Part shown: in pieces, positions 8,503-18,101 of the stretch
Numbering within the stretch: position 1 is the stretch's first letter
Layout of the letters: each line of letters begins with the position of its first letter
DNA from: Pseudomonas canadensis
Lineage (GTDB): Bacteria > Pseudomonadota > Gammaproteobacteria > Pseudomonadales > Pseudomonadaceae
Assembly: GCF_000503215.1 (NCBI RefSeq)
Contig: NZ_KI628540.1
Coordinates: 191,030-255,029 of the forward strand
Direction of reading: 5' to 3'
DNA: 64,000 nucleotides
Position numbers and translations under genes: made by a program
The notes under the pieces: generated by a model
Seen by the model: only the letters and a program-made list of their open reading frames with translations
Database searches by the model: none
Told to the model about the DNA's origin: nothing

Positions 8503-9912
8503 ATGAATAGCCTGAATTCCAACGATTCCAACGGCCAGTTGGCGCAAGGCTTCAAGCCGCGTCATGTGACCATGCTTTCCATTGCAGGCATTATCGGCGC
8601 GGGGTTGTTTGTCGGTTCCGGGCATGCGATTGCGGCGGCGGGGCCGGCGGTGCTGCTGGCTTATCTGTTCTCTGGCACGCTGGTGGTGCTGGTCATGCGC
8701 ATGCTCGGGGAGATGGCGGTGGCCAACCCCGATACCGGGTCTTTCTCGACCTATGCCGACCAGGCCATCGGGCGCTGGGCCGGCTTCACCATCGGTTGGT
8801 TGTACTGGTGGTTCTGGGTGCTGGTGATCCCCATCGAGGCCCTGGCCGCCGGGCATATTCTCAACCAGTGGTTCCCGCAGATCGACGCTTGGCTGTTTGC
8901 CTTGTTGTCGATCTTTTTGTTGGTGGTCACCAATCTGTTCAGCGTGTCCAAGTACGGCGAGTTCGAGTTCTGGTTCGCCATGGCCAAGGTGATCGCGATC
9001 ATCGGCTTCATCGGCTTGGGCTTTGCGGTGCTGATGGGTTGGATTCCCGAGCGCGAGGTCAGTGGGTTGAGCCGGTTGATGGAGGAACACGGCGGTTTCG
9101 CGCCCAACGGACTGTCGGCGGTGGTTGGGGCCTTTATCACCATCATGTTCAGTTTTATCGGCACCGAGGCGGTCACCATCGCGGCGGCTGAGTCCAGTAA
9201 CCCGGCGCAGAACATCGCCCGGGCCACGCGCTCGGTGATGTGGCGCATTGGTGTGTTCTACCTGTTGTCGATCTTCGTGGTGATTTCCGTAGTGCCGTGG
9301 AATGACCCGTTACTCGCCTCGGTAGGCTCCTATCAGCGCGCCCTGGAGCTGATGAACATTCCCCACGCCAAGCTGCTGGTTGATGGGGTGGTGTTGATCG
9401 CTGTGGCCAGTTGCATGAACTCCTCCATCTACATTGCCTCGCGCATGCTGTTTTCCCTGGGCAAGCGCGGGGATGCCCCCACGTTGATGAAGAAGACCTC
9501 GGCGGCCAGCGTGCCGAGGGCCGCGGTGATTGCCAGCACCATCCTGGGCGCAGGCGTGACCCTGTTCAGTTACTTCGCGCCGGCCGGGTTGTTCCAGTTT
9601 CTGCTGGCCAGTTCGGGCGCCATTGCCTTGCTGGTGTACCTGGTGATCGCCGTGTCGCAGTTGCGCATGCGCAAGATCCTGCGACAGCGCAACGTCACGC
9701 TGACTTTCCAGATGTGGCTGTTTCCCTGGCTGACCTGGCTGGTCATTGCGTTCATCTGTGCCGCATTGACGGTGATGCTGGTCACGCCTGAACACCGTTT
9801 TGAAGTGTCATCGACCATCGGCCTGGCCCTGATGATTTCCCTGGTCGGCTTGCTCACCGCGCGGCAGCCCGAACGCACGCAAAAACCAGTGGCCGCAGCC
9901 TCACCGCCATGA
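8503..9912 (+). CDS. gabP: GABA permease (APC superfamily)
   Basis: 469 aa, 12 predicted membrane helices. The sequence follows E. coli GabP closely along its length, for example KPRHVTMLSIAGIIGAGLF, PDTGSFSTYADQAIGRWAG, IGWLYWWFWVLVIP and LVYLVIAVSQLRMRKILR. It carries out proton-coupled import of 4-aminobutyrate and related omega-amino acids across the inner membrane. It is the first gene of a two-gene unit: its stop overlaps the start of the regulator (ATGA). The Shine-Dalgarno is weak (GAG about 14 nt upstream). Confidence 0.9.
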   Translation: MNSLNSNDSNGQLAQGFKPRHVTMLSIAGIIGAGLFVGSGHAIAAAGPAVLLAYLFSGTLVVLVMRMLGEMAVANPDTGSFSTYADQAIGRWAGFTIGWLYWWFWVLVIPIEALAAGHILNQWFPQIDAWLFALLSIFLLVVTNLFSVSKYGEFEFWFAMAKVIAIIGFIGLGFAVLMGWIPEREVSGLSRLMEEHGGFAPNGLSAVVGAFITIMFSFIGTEAVTIAAAESSNPAQNIARATRSVMWRIGVFYLLSIFVVISVVPWNDPLLASVGSYQRALELMNIPHAKLLVDGVVLIAVASCMNSSIYIASRMLFSLGKRGDAPTLMKKTSAASVPRAAVIASTILGAGVTLFSYFAPAGLFQFLLASSGAIALLVYLVIAVSQLRMRKILRQRNVTLTFQMWLFPWLTWLVIAFICAALTVMLVTPEHRFEVSSTIGLALMISLVGLLTARQPERTQKPVAAASPP

Positions 9913-10985
9913 GTGGCCGCCCCGTAAGCAGCATCGTGTTCTTGCTGCTGGACCAGTTCACCCTGATGTCACTGGCCTCGGCGGTCGAGCCCTTGCGCAT
10001 GGCCAACCAGCTCTCGGGCCAGGAACTCTACAAATGGCACACCGCGAGCCCGGACGGCAATCCCGTGTGGGCCAGTGACGGCGTGCCCATCACGCCGGAC
10101 GGTTCGATTCTCAGCGTGCCGTCCGCCGACATTGTGATTGTCTGCGGTGGCATCGGCATCCAGGGCACCGTGACGGGTGAGCTGGTCAAGTGGTTGCGCA
10201 GCCAGGCGCGTTACGCCAAGCGACTGGGCGGTATCTGTACCGGTAGCTTTGTGTTGGCGCGCGCCGGTTTGCTGGATGGCTATGAATGCAGCGTGCACTG
10301 GGAATGGTTGGCGGCCATGCAGGAGGCGTTTCCACGGGTGACGGTCAGTTCCAGCCTGTTCAGCCTCGACCGCGACCGTCTCACCAGCTCGGGCGGCACG
10401 GCGCCTCTGGACATGATGTTGCACCTGATCGGCCGTGATCACGGGCATGAGCTGTCGGCGGCCATCTCCGACATGTTTGTGTACGAGCGCATCCGCAACG
10501 AGCAGGACCATCAGCGCGTGCCACTCAAGCACATGCTCGGCACCCAGCAGCCCAAGCTGCAGGAAATCGTCGCGTTGATGGAGGCCAACCTGGAGGAACC
10601 GATCAACCTGGATGAGCTGGCTGCGTATGTCGCGTTGTCGCGTCGCCAGCTTGAGCGCATGTTCCAGAAATACCTGCACTGTTCGCCATCGCGCTACTAC
10701 CTCAGGCTGCGGCTGATCCGGGCGCGGCAGTTGCTCAAGCAGACGCCCATTTCCATCGTGGAACTGGCCGTGCTCTGCGGCTTTGTGTCCACGCCGCACT
10801 TCTCCAAGTGCTACCGCGAATACTTCGGTGTGCCGCCCAGCGACGAGCGCTCCGTCACCGACAGCGAGCGATCCATCGTGCTCAAGCCGGTGATGCATGC
10901 GTTGCCTACGCCCGCGCCCATGAACGTATTGGAGCAGGCGCGGGGAGAGGCAACGTTTGCCAGCGTGAAAAACCTGAAGCCCTGA
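9909..10985 (+). CDS. GlxA-family transcriptional regulator (DJ-1/PfpI-like domain plus AraC HTH)
   Basis: 358 aa. The N-terminal class I glutamine-amidotransferase-like domain (about 8-190, VFLLLDQFTLMSLASAVEPLR, GGICTGSFVLARAGLLDG) is followed by an AraC/XylS DNA-binding domain (about 215-310, LDELAAYVALSRRQLERMF and then VELAVLCGFVSTPHFSKCY). This is the architecture of GbdR, CdhR and ArgR, activators of amine and amino-acid catabolism in Pseudomonas. Translational coupling to gabP suggests it senses a GABA- or amine-type compound and controls gabP, but the ligand is not shown by sequence. Confidence 0.88.
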   Translation: MSGRPVSSIVFLLLDQFTLMSLASAVEPLRMANQLSGQELYKWHTASPDGNPVWASDGVPITPDGSILSVPSADIVIVCGGIGIQGTVTGELVKWLRSQARYAKRLGGICTGSFVLARAGLLDGYECSVHWEWLAAMQEAFPRVTVSSSLFSLDRDRLTSSGGTAPLDMMLHLIGRDHGHELSAAISDMFVYERIRNEQDHQRVPLKHMLGTQQPKLQEIVALMEANLEEPINLDELAAYVALSRRQLERMFQKYLHCSPSRYYLRLRLIRARQLLKQTPISIVELAVLCGFVSTPHFSKCYREYFGVPPSDERSVTDSERSIVLKPVMHALPTPAPMNVLEQARGEATFASVKNLKP

Positions 10986-10987
10986 AC

Positions 10988-12331
10988 TCAGCGCATGTGC
11001 AGGATGATCGGGCTGCTGCTCGCCGGATCAGTGTGCCCGCGCAACTTGCCCACCGCGTTGGCATCCACCGTGCCACCGTTATTGCCCCAGGTGCTGCGCA
11101 CGTAAGTCAGTACATCGGCGATTTCCGCGTCGGACAATTGCTCACGGAAGGCCGGCATACGGTAGGCATCCGGCACGCCGGCCGCTACCACGCGTTGCGA
11201 GCCGTTGAGGGTGATGTTGATCGCCGAGGCGCTTTCTTTCGCCAGTGCTGACGTGGCGCCGGCCAGGGGCGGCATCCACTCGGGCTGGCCCTTGCCGTCG
11301 AGACCATGGCAAGAGGCGCAACGGGTGGCGTAAGTGTGGGCGCCGGGGGCGTCTTGAACCGCCGCCACCGCCTGATACTGCCAGGGTGCGCCGTCGCGCT
11401 GCGGGTCGCCGGGCAATGACTTGAGATAGCGGGCGATGGCCGCCAGGTCCTCGTCCTGCATGAACTGCGTGGAGTTGTTGAAAGCCTCGGTCATCGAACC
11501 GTAGACCACCGCATGGGCGTTGCGTCCGGTCTTGAGGAACTGCACGATCTGCGGCTCAGTCCAGCGGCCCAATCCGGTGTTGGGGTCCTGGCGCAGACTC
11601 GGCGCATACCAGCCGTCGAGCAGCGCGCCGGCAAGGAACGGTGCGCCGGATTCATCCAGGGCTTTTTCATTGAAGGCCAGGCCGCGGGGCGTGTGGCAAC
11701 TGCCGCAGTGGCCGGGGCCTTGGACGATGTAGGCACCACGGTTCCACAGGGCGTCCTGATTGGGCTTGGCCGCGTAAGTCGCGGTGGGCGCGAACACGCC
11801 GTTCCACAGGGCGATGGGCCAGCGCATGTTCAGCGGCCAGGGAATATCACTGGGAATGTTCGGTTGGTTGGCCGGTTTTATGCCCTGCATGAAAAACGCG
11901 TACAGCGCTTTGATGTCGTCATCGCTGAGTTTCACGTAGGACGGGTAGGGCATGGCCGGGTACAACCGGCGGCCACCCGGTGCCACACCATGGCGCACCG
12001 CACGGTCGAAATCGGCCAGGCTGTAAGTGCCGATGCCTGTCTGTTTGTCCGGTGTGATGTTGGTGGCGTGGATCGCTCCCAGCGGTGTAGCCATTTCCAG
12101 GCCCCCGGCGAACGGCGCCTTGCCCGCCAGACTGTGGCAGGCCACGCAATCGCTGAGGCGGGCGACATACTCGCCACGGCTGACCAAGGCGGGCTCGAAG
12201 CGGGCTCCGGCCTGTTCCTGTTCGAACGGCGTAGCCGGTTCACGGGTGACGTACCAGGCCAGCAGGCCTGCGGCGACCAGGCAGGGCAGCGCCAGCCAGC
12301 CTGCGGTTCTTGCGAATCGACGGTTGTTCAT
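10988..12331 (-). CDS. Triheme cytochrome c subunit of a periplasmic molybdenum dehydrogenase
   Basis: 447 aa. Residues 1-28 form an N-terminal membrane anchor or signal. Three haem c sites are CVACH (62-66), CGSCH (207-211) and CASCH (336-340), with candidate distal Met ligands such as AMPYPSY and YRMPAF. The family is the alcohol/aldehyde dehydrogenase cytochrome c subunit. It passes electrons from the molybdenum subunit encoded just upstream to the respiratory chain. ATG 12331 lies 16 bp after the stop of that gene and has AGGA before it. Last gene of a three-gene operon. Confidence 0.9.
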   Translation of the reverse strand: MNNRRFARTAGWLALPCLVAAGLLAWYVTREPATPFEQEQAGARFEPALVSRGEYVARLSDCVACHSLAGKAPFAGGLEMATPLGAIHATNITPDKQTGIGTYSLADFDRAVRHGVAPGGRRLYPAMPYPSYVKLSDDDIKALYAFFMQGIKPANQPNIPSDIPWPLNMRWPIALWNGVFAPTATYAAKPNQDALWNRGAYIVQGPGHCGSCHTPRGLAFNEKALDESGAPFLAGALLDGWYAPSLRQDPNTGLGRWTEPQIVQFLKTGRNAHAVVYGSMTEAFNNSTQFMQDEDLAAIARYLKSLPGDPQRDGAPWQYQAVAAVQDAPGAHTYATRCASCHGLDGKGQPEWMPPLAGATSALAKESASAINITLNGSQRVVAAGVPDAYRMPAFREQLSDAEIADVLTYVRSTWGNNGGTVDANAVGKLRGHTDPASSSPIILHMR

Positions 12332-12347
12332 GGGCGTTTCCTGAAGG

Positions 12348-14567
12348 TCAGCTAAAAGTGTGTCGGCTCAAGGGCAGGCTGCGCACGCGCTGGCCTGTCA
12401 ATTGCGCCACCGCGTTGGCCACGGCCGGAGCCACGGCGGGCAACGGCGGCTCGCCGATACCGCCCATCTTTTCGCCACTCTCGACTATCCGTACATGCAC
12501 CCGTGCCATCTGCGCGGGCCCCAGGATCGGATACAAGTCGTAGTTGCGCGCCCGTGGCTTGCCGTCCACGTACACCGCTTCCTCCAGCAAGGTCTGGGAC
12601 AAGCCCAACGCCACGGCGCCATTGACCTGGGCCTCGACAATCGCCGGGTTGACGATGCTGCCGGGGTCGATGGCTTGCCAGATATCGTGCACCTTGACCT
12701 TGCCGTTCTCGATGGACACCTCAGCGATCGCCGCCGTGTGGGAACCGAATGGCGAGGCCATGGCCACGCCACGTGCGCGTCGAGTGCCATCCTCGGCAGT
12801 GAAGGGGCCGCGCTTCCAGCCACCGGACAGTTCACCCGCCGCTTGCAGCAAGGTGGTCAGCCGTGGGTTGTCGCGCAGCAGGTGCAGGCGCAGCTCATAG
12901 GGATCATGCCCGCCCTTGTCCGCCAGCTCATCCAGGAACGACTCGTAGAAAAAGTCGTTGAGCGAATTGCCCACCGAGCGCCAGTAACCGAGCATGGGCG
13001 CGCCTTTGACATAGATCTGCGCGATGCGTTTGTTGGGGATGGCGTAGGACTTGCCCGATAACCCTTCAACCGCCGTGGGGTCGATTTTATCGCCCTGTTT
13101 GCCAGCGAGGGCTTCGGTCGGGCCTTCGGTCGCACTGACGGCTTCAATGGCGACCGGCAAGCCTTTGTCATCCAGCGCGGCGCGGAACTTGACCACTGCC
13201 ACTGGGCGCAGCACATCGCGCAAGAATTCTTCTTCGCGACTCCAGATCAGCTTGACCGGACGGCCCACCGCCTTGGCCAATGCAATGGCCTGCGGGTAGG
13301 GGTTGGCCGAGTCATACAGGAAGTGCCGGCCGAAAAAGCCACCGAGCAGCGGCGAGTGCAGGTTGATTTGCGCAGGGTCGAGGCCGGTGCGCTTGGCGAT
13401 GTCGGCGCGGAACATGTCCGGCGCCTGGTTGGGCAGCCAGATGTCCAGGCTGCCATCCGGGTTGAAGCGCGCCAGGGCTGACGGCGGCTCCAGTTGGCCG
13501 TGGTTGAGGTATTGGTTGTGATACGTCGCCTCGAGCTGGGTCTTGCCACCTTTCAGCGCGGCGGCGACGTCTCCTTCGTTCTCGTCGTCGCGGACCGGGC
13601 CTTGCTGGGCAGCGAGAAAGTCGAAGTGCTTGTCGCTGGAAAAGTCCGCTGGCATGACGCGCAATGTCGAGTCGGCGGCCGCTTCCTGCCAGTCGACCTG
13701 GATCGCTTCAACCGCACGCTTGGCGTGCCACCAACGTTCAGCCACCACCGCCACCGCGCCAGGCAACACGTGCACCGAATGTACGCCTTTCATGCCTTCG
13801 ACCTGAGGCTGGTTGCGCAGGCTGCCGACGGTCATGCCCAGGCGTGGCGCATGTTGTACCGCCGCGTGGAGCATGTCATCGACTTTCAGGTCGATGCTGT
13901 AGAGCGCCTTGCCGGTGGATTTGTCGTAAGCATCCAGGCGCTTGACCGGCTTGCCGATCCAGCGGAACTGGCTCGGGTCGCGCAGGGTGATGCTGGCGGG
14001 ATCTGGTACGGGCATGTCGAGCGCGCTGCTGGCCAGTTCGCCATAACCCAGCGAACGTCCGGACGCCGCATGCACCACGCGGCCGGGCTGGGTGGTCAGT
14101 TCGCCAACCGGCACGCCCAATTGTTTAGCGCCAGCCTGCAGCAGCATCGCCCGGGCCAGGGCACCAAGGCGACGCATGGTCGGGTAGCTCATGCGCACCG
14201 ACATGCTGCCGCCGGTGATGCGCATACCGTTCTCCATCACCACATAGGCCTCGCCGGGCGGGGCGGCTTCGACGATGAAAGTGGCGGGGTCGGCATCCAG
14301 TTCTTCGCCGACGATCTGCGCCATGGCGGTGTGGGTGCCTTGTCCGCCTTCCATGAACGGGCTGAGCAGGCGCACTGTGCCGTCGGGGCGAATCTCCAGG
14401 AACGCCGGCACCTGGGTGCCGCGTTCAGCGGCGGTGGCGGCTTGCACCCGGCCCGAGCCCAGTGGCAGGCCAAAACCAATGACCAGTGCACCCACGGCCG
14501 TGCTCGCCAGAAAACGGCGGCGCGACAGGTTGACCGGTGCATCCAGCAGTTCGTTGAGGATGCTCAT
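12348..14567 (-). CDS. Molybdopterin-binding subunit, isoquinoline 1-oxidoreductase beta (IorB) type, Tat-exported
   Basis: 739 aa from ATG 14567. A twin-arginine signal SRRRFLAST (15-23) precedes a hydrophobic stretch, so the holoenzyme is folded before export. Xanthine-dehydrogenase-family features include SPFMEGGQGTHTAMAQIVGEEL, GGSMSVRMSYPTMRR, LLGGFFGRHFLYDSA and GVAMASPFGSHTAAIAEV. The oxidised substrate is probably an N-heteroaromatic or an aldehyde. Nicotinate dehydrogenase (NicAB) and the Ior enzymes share this subunit plan. A TTG three bases upstream is also in frame, but the TGATG overlap with the iron-sulfur gene favours the ATG. Confidence 0.9.
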   Translation of the reverse strand: MSILNELLDAPVNLSRRRFLASTAVGALVIGFGLPLGSGRVQAATAAERGTQVPAFLEIRPDGTVRLLSPFMEGGQGTHTAMAQIVGEELDADPATFIVEAAPPGEAYVVMENGMRITGGSMSVRMSYPTMRRLGALARAMLLQAGAKQLGVPVGELTTQPGRVVHAASGRSLGYGELASSALDMPVPDPASITLRDPSQFRWIGKPVKRLDAYDKSTGKALYSIDLKVDDMLHAAVQHAPRLGMTVGSLRNQPQVEGMKGVHSVHVLPGAVAVVAERWWHAKRAVEAIQVDWQEAAADSTLRVMPADFSSDKHFDFLAAQQGPVRDDENEGDVAAALKGGKTQLEATYHNQYLNHGQLEPPSALARFNPDGSLDIWLPNQAPDMFRADIAKRTGLDPAQINLHSPLLGGFFGRHFLYDSANPYPQAIALAKAVGRPVKLIWSREEEFLRDVLRPVAVVKFRAALDDKGLPVAIEAVSATEGPTEALAGKQGDKIDPTAVEGLSGKSYAIPNKRIAQIYVKGAPMLGYWRSVGNSLNDFFYESFLDELADKGGHDPYELRLHLLRDNPRLTTLLQAAGELSGGWKRGPFTAEDGTRRARGVAMASPFGSHTAAIAEVSIENGKVKVHDIWQAIDPGSIVNPAIVEAQVNGAVALGLSQTLLEEAVYVDGKPRARNYDLYPILGPAQMARVHVRIVESGEKMGGIGEPPLPAVAPAVANAVAQLTGQRVRSLPLSRHTFS

Positions 14568-15022
14568 CAAGCGCCCTCCTGTTTGGCCAGGGCGTCGACG
14601 GCCGCGTGTATGGCGTTATAGGTGCCGCAGCGGCACAGGTTGATCATCGCCGCCTCGATCTGCGCCTTGCTGGGCGCGGGGGTGTGCTTGAGCAGCGCAG
14701 TGGCCGCCATCACCTGCCCGGACTGGCAATAGCCGCATTGCGCGACCTGATGCTCGACCCAGGTCGCGACCACACGCTTGCCCACTTCATCGCTTTCAAT
14801 TGCCTCGATGGTGGTGATCTCACGCCCGACCAAGGCGGCCACTGGCGTGACACAGGAGCGCACCACATTGCCATCCACCAGCACCGAACAGGCGCCGCAC
14901 TGGGCCAGGCCGCAGCCGTACTTGGTGCCGGTCAGGCCCAGGTCATCGCGGATCACCCACAGCAATGGCGTGTCCGCGTCGGCATCGACCTGATAGGCCT
15001 TTTGGTTGATTCGTAATTCCAT
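14567..15022 (-). CDS. [2Fe-2S] iron-sulfur subunit, isoquinoline 1-oxidoreductase alpha (IorA) type
   Basis: 151 aa. An N-terminal plant-ferredoxin [2Fe-2S] cluster (GTKYGCGLAQCGACSVLVDG ... RSC) is followed by an all-helical second [2Fe-2S] domain (CGYCQSGQVM ... NLCRCGTY). This is the small subunit of xanthine-dehydrogenase-family enzymes, moving electrons from the Mo site to the cytochrome subunit. It has no signal of its own, so it probably hitch-hikes through Tat with the large subunit. First gene of the operon, with a 1-base stop/start overlap to the next. Confidence 0.92.
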   Translation of the reverse strand: MELRINQKAYQVDADADTPLLWVIRDDLGLTGTKYGCGLAQCGACSVLVDGNVVRSCVTPVAALVGREITTIEAIESDEVGKRVVATWVEHQVAQCGYCQSGQVMAATALLKHTPAPSKAQIEAAMINLCRCGTYNAIHAAVDALAKQEGA

Positions 15023-15173
15023 GGCTCACCTGCTGATCAACGGTAGGTGCGGCCTTTTTGATAGTCAATGCACTGGCCGCTTATCGACGAACTCTAGACC
15101 AGTGCACAAGGGCTATCTATCCGTTAGTCGATAAGTCGGAGGATCAGGCAAGTATTCAAGAGAAATGGGCCAG

Positions 15174-15929
15174 TCAGACGATGTCGTCGATCAAAATGTG
15201 AGGCTGGCCCCGACTGCATCGCTCGATGCGCGCCTCGACCTTGTACACCTCGCGCAGCATCCGCGCATTGATCACCTGATGGCACGGCCCGCTTCCCTGG
15301 GCGGTGCCGTCGGCGATCACCAGCACCTGGTCGGCAAAACGCAGCGCCTGGTTGAGGTCATGCAGGGCGATAAACACGATCACCTGGCGCTTGCGTGCCA
15401 GGGCCTGCATGAAGTTCAGCACCTGCACCTGCCGATGCATGTCGAGGGCACTGGTGGGCTCGTCCATCAGCAGCACGTCGGGTTCGCGTACCAGCGTCTG
15501 GGCGATGGACACTAACTGTTGCTGGCCGCCACTGAGTTCGCCGAGGTTGCGCATGGACAATCCGGTGATGCCCAGGGCTGCCAGCATTTCCTCGACCAGT
15601 GCCAGTTCGTCATCCTGCACGGCCCAGGCGGGGGACAGTTGCTTGCGTGCCAGCAACACCGATTCGTACACGGTCAACCGCGCACTGGCATTCAGGCCCT
15701 GGGGCATGTAGCTGATGGCTTGGGAGCCCTTTGTCGAACCTTGGAGGATCACCTGGCCCGGCCCGTCGATCAACCCGGCGATGCGCTTGAACAAGGTGGA
15801 CTTGCCCGCCGCGTTGGGCCCGACCACCGCCACCACCTGGCCGCCGACAAAGCGGGCCGTGGACACGCCGCTGATGATGCTGCGTTGGCCGTAGCTGGCG
15901 CCGAGATCCTGCAACTGAATGCTTACCAT
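15174..15929 (-). CDS. Ferric-siderophore ABC transporter ATP-binding protein (FecE/FepC type)
   Basis: 251 aa. Walker A VVGPNAAGKSTLFKR (about 35-49), signature LSGGQQQLVSIAQTL, Walker B DVLLMDEPTSALD, H-loop IALHDLNQA. It energises uptake of an iron chelate from the periplasm. It overlaps the permease gene by 7 bp and is the last gene of the MFS-sigma-antisigma-receptor-ABC run on the minus strand. Confidence 0.92.
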   Translation of the reverse strand: MVSIQLQDLGASYGQRSIISGVSTARFVGGQVVAVVGPNAAGKSTLFKRIAGLIDGPGQVILQGSTKGSQAISYMPQGLNASARLTVYESVLLARKQLSPAWAVQDDELALVEEMLAALGITGLSMRNLGELSGGQQQLVSIAQTLVREPDVLLMDEPTSALDMHRQVQVLNFMQALARKRQVIVFIALHDLNQALRFADQVLVIADGTAQGSGPCHQVINARMLREVYKVEARIERCSRGQPHILIDDIV

Positions 15930-16951
15930 GAGTTTTTCTTCCCGCTCAGGATCAGGGAGATAAAGAACGGCACGCCGATCAGTGAGGTGACCACACCAAT
16001 CGGGAAAATCGCACCGGGGATCAGGGTTTTGCTGACCACCGAACTGGCCGACAGAATCAACGCGCCGGTGAGCAGCGAGGCGGGCAGGAAGAAGCGTTGG
16101 TCTTCGCCAATCAGCATGCGGGCGATGTGCGGGCCGACCAAGCCGATAAAGCCGATGGTGCCGACAAAGGCCACCGGGAACGAGGCGAGCAGGCTGACCA
16201 TGATCAGCGTCTGGAAACGCAGGCTGCGCACGTTGATACCGAAACTGGCGGCCTTGTCGTCGCCCAGGCGCAGGGCGGTCAGGGCCCAGGCACGTTTGGC
16301 GAAGATCGGCAGGGTGATCAGGATCACCAGGCAGATCACGCCCAACTTAGGCCAGGTGGCCTTGGTCAGGCTGCCCATGGTCCAGAACACCACGGCCGCC
16401 ACGGCTTGCTCGGTGGCGAAAAACTGCACCAGCGCCAACAGCGCGTTGAAGGTAAAGACCAGGGCAATGCCGAGCAGCACGATGGTTTCGGCGGTGACGC
16501 CACGGCGCAGGCTCAGGAAGTGGATCAGCAGTGCGCACAGCATCGCCATGATGAACGCGTTGACCGGCACCATGTACTGCGCCGCCAGCGGAAACAGTGC
16601 CACGCCAAAGGCCAATCCCATGGCCGCGCCAAAGCTGGCGGCGGCGGAAAGCCCCAGGGTGAACGGGCTGGCCAACGGGTTGTTGAGGATCGTCTGCATC
16701 TGCGCCCCGGCCAGGGATAACGCCGCGCCGACCGCCACAGCCATCAGCGCGACCGGCAGGCGGATATCCCACATCACCACGCGCACCTGGGGCGCCGCGC
16801 TGTCCGGCGACAGCAGGGCGCCGAGCACTTCACTGAGGCTGTAGCGCGCCGGGCCGAGGGCCAAATCCAGCAACACACTGCACAGCAACAGCAGGGTCAG
16901 GATGGCCAGGATCAGGCGTTTGCGCAGCACCAGTTGACGGTAGGCGGTCAT
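15923..16951 (-). CDS. FecCD/BtuC-family iron-siderophore permease
   Basis: 342 aa with about ten membrane helices. Family motifs include DIRLPVALMAVAVGAALSLAGAQMQ, NPLASPFTLGLSAAASFGA and GTIGFIGLVGPHIARM. There is only one permease gene, so the channel is probably a homodimer, as in BtuC. Its start overlaps the stop of the binding protein (ATGA) and its 3' end overlaps the ATPase gene, a tight translational chain. Confidence 0.93.
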   Translation of the reverse strand: MTAYRQLVLRKRLILAILTLLLLCSVLLDLALGPARYSLSEVLGALLSPDSAAPQVRVVMWDIRLPVALMAVAVGAALSLAGAQMQTILNNPLASPFTLGLSAAASFGAAMGLAFGVALFPLAAQYMVPVNAFIMAMLCALLIHFLSLRRGVTAETIVLLGIALVFTFNALLALVQFFATEQAVAAVVFWTMGSLTKATWPKLGVICLVILITLPIFAKRAWALTALRLGDDKAASFGINVRSLRFQTLIMVSLLASFPVAFVGTIGFIGLVGPHIARMLIGEDQRFFLPASLLTGALILSASSVVSKTLIPGAIFPIGVVTSLIGVPFFISLILSGKKNSW

Positions 16952-18084
16952 GGCTTGAGGCTCACGAAGTAACCAGGCGCGTAGGGCACCGGCAGGAATC
17001 GTTCATGCAACTCGCGAAACGCGGCTTCCGGGTCGAGGTCGGCAAACAGCGTCGGGTGAAACCATTTGGCCAATTGCTGGATCGCCACGAACTGATACGG
17101 GCTGTTGTAGAACTGATGCCAGATCGCGTGGAAGGCCTGGGTCTGCTGGGCCTTGATCCCGGCGTAGGCCGGGCGTTGGGTGTACCACGCCAGCTTATGC
17201 CGGGCTTGGTCCATGTCTGCGCCAGGGCCGACGCCGACCCAATGGCCGCCCGGCGCGAAAGCCTCCCAGTTGGCGCTGGTGACGACCACCTGGTCCGGAT
17301 TGGCCACGATCACCTGCTCAGGATTCAGTTGCCCGAAAGTGCTGGGGATGATGGTTTTGGCGATGTTGTTACCGCCGGCCATCTCGACAAAAAGCCCGAA
17401 GTTCTCATCGCCGAAACTCAGGCAACAATCGTCGGTGTAGCCGCCGATGCGCTCGATGAACACGTCGGGGCGCTTGGGCTGCTGCGCGGCAATCACCTCG
17501 GTCACACGGCGGATCTGCTGGTTGCGGAACGTGATAAACGCCTCGGCCCGGTCTTCTTTGCCGAACAACTGGCCGAACAGGCGCATGGTCGGTTCGGTAT
17601 TAGTCATGGGCTGGTTGCGAAAGTCCACGTACACCACCGGAATGCTCAGGGCGTCGAGCTTCTCGATGTAGCGCGCGTCATCGGTGGCGTGTTGCGCCTC
17701 GATATTGAGGATGATCACGTCGGGCCGCAGGGAAATCGCTTGTTCGATGTCGAAGGTGCCGTCTTCAAAACCGCCGAAGGTGGGGATGTTGGCGATCTCG
17801 GGGAATTTGCGCAGGTAGGCGTTGTAGGTGTCCGGGTCGGACTGGATCAGGTCCTTGCGCCAGCCGACGATGCGCTCGATGGGGTTTTGCGTATCCAGCG
17901 CCGCCACCAGGTACAACTGGCGGCCTTCGCCCAGAATCACCCGCTGCACCGGCAGATTGACCTTGACCTGGCGCCCGAGCAAATCGGTGACGGTGGTGGG
18001 CGCCGCCAGCGCAGGCGTGCCCAGCAACCCGGTGAACAACAGCGCCGCCAAAACGTGGCCGCATCGAACAATCGAACGCATCAT
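16948..18084 (-). CDS. Iron-siderophore periplasmic binding protein (FecB/BtuF type)
   Basis: 378 aa from ATG 18084 (AAGGG 6 nt upstream). A second ATG follows immediately. Signal peptide about 1-30 (LLFTGLLGTPALAA). Helical-backbone class III binding fold with VTDLLGRQVKVNLPVQRVI, ISLRPDVIILNIEA and NPEQVIVANPDQVVV. The adjacent Cys pair (DDCC) in the middle is unusual for the family and may be structural. A longer open frame reaches 18381 but overlaps the receptor gene and has no signal peptide, so I rejected it. Confidence 0.9.
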   Translation of the reverse strand: MMRSIVRCGHVLAALLFTGLLGTPALAAPTTVTDLLGRQVKVNLPVQRVILGEGRQLYLVAALDTQNPIERIVGWRKDLIQSDPDTYNAYLRKFPEIANIPTFGGFEDGTFDIEQAISLRPDVIILNIEAQHATDDARYIEKLDALSIPVVYVDFRNQPMTNTEPTMRLFGQLFGKEDRAEAFITFRNQQIRRVTEVIAAQQPKRPDVFIERIGGYTDDCCLSFGDENFGLFVEMAGGNNIAKTIIPSTFGQLNPEQVIVANPDQVVVTSANWEAFAPGGHWVGVGPGADMDQARHKLAWYTQRPAYAGIKAQQTQAFHAIWHQFYNSPYQFVAIQQLAKWFHPTLFADLDPEAAFRELHERFLPVPYAPGYFVSLKP

Positions 18085-18101
18085 GTGAGCCCTTGCAGGT
18101 A

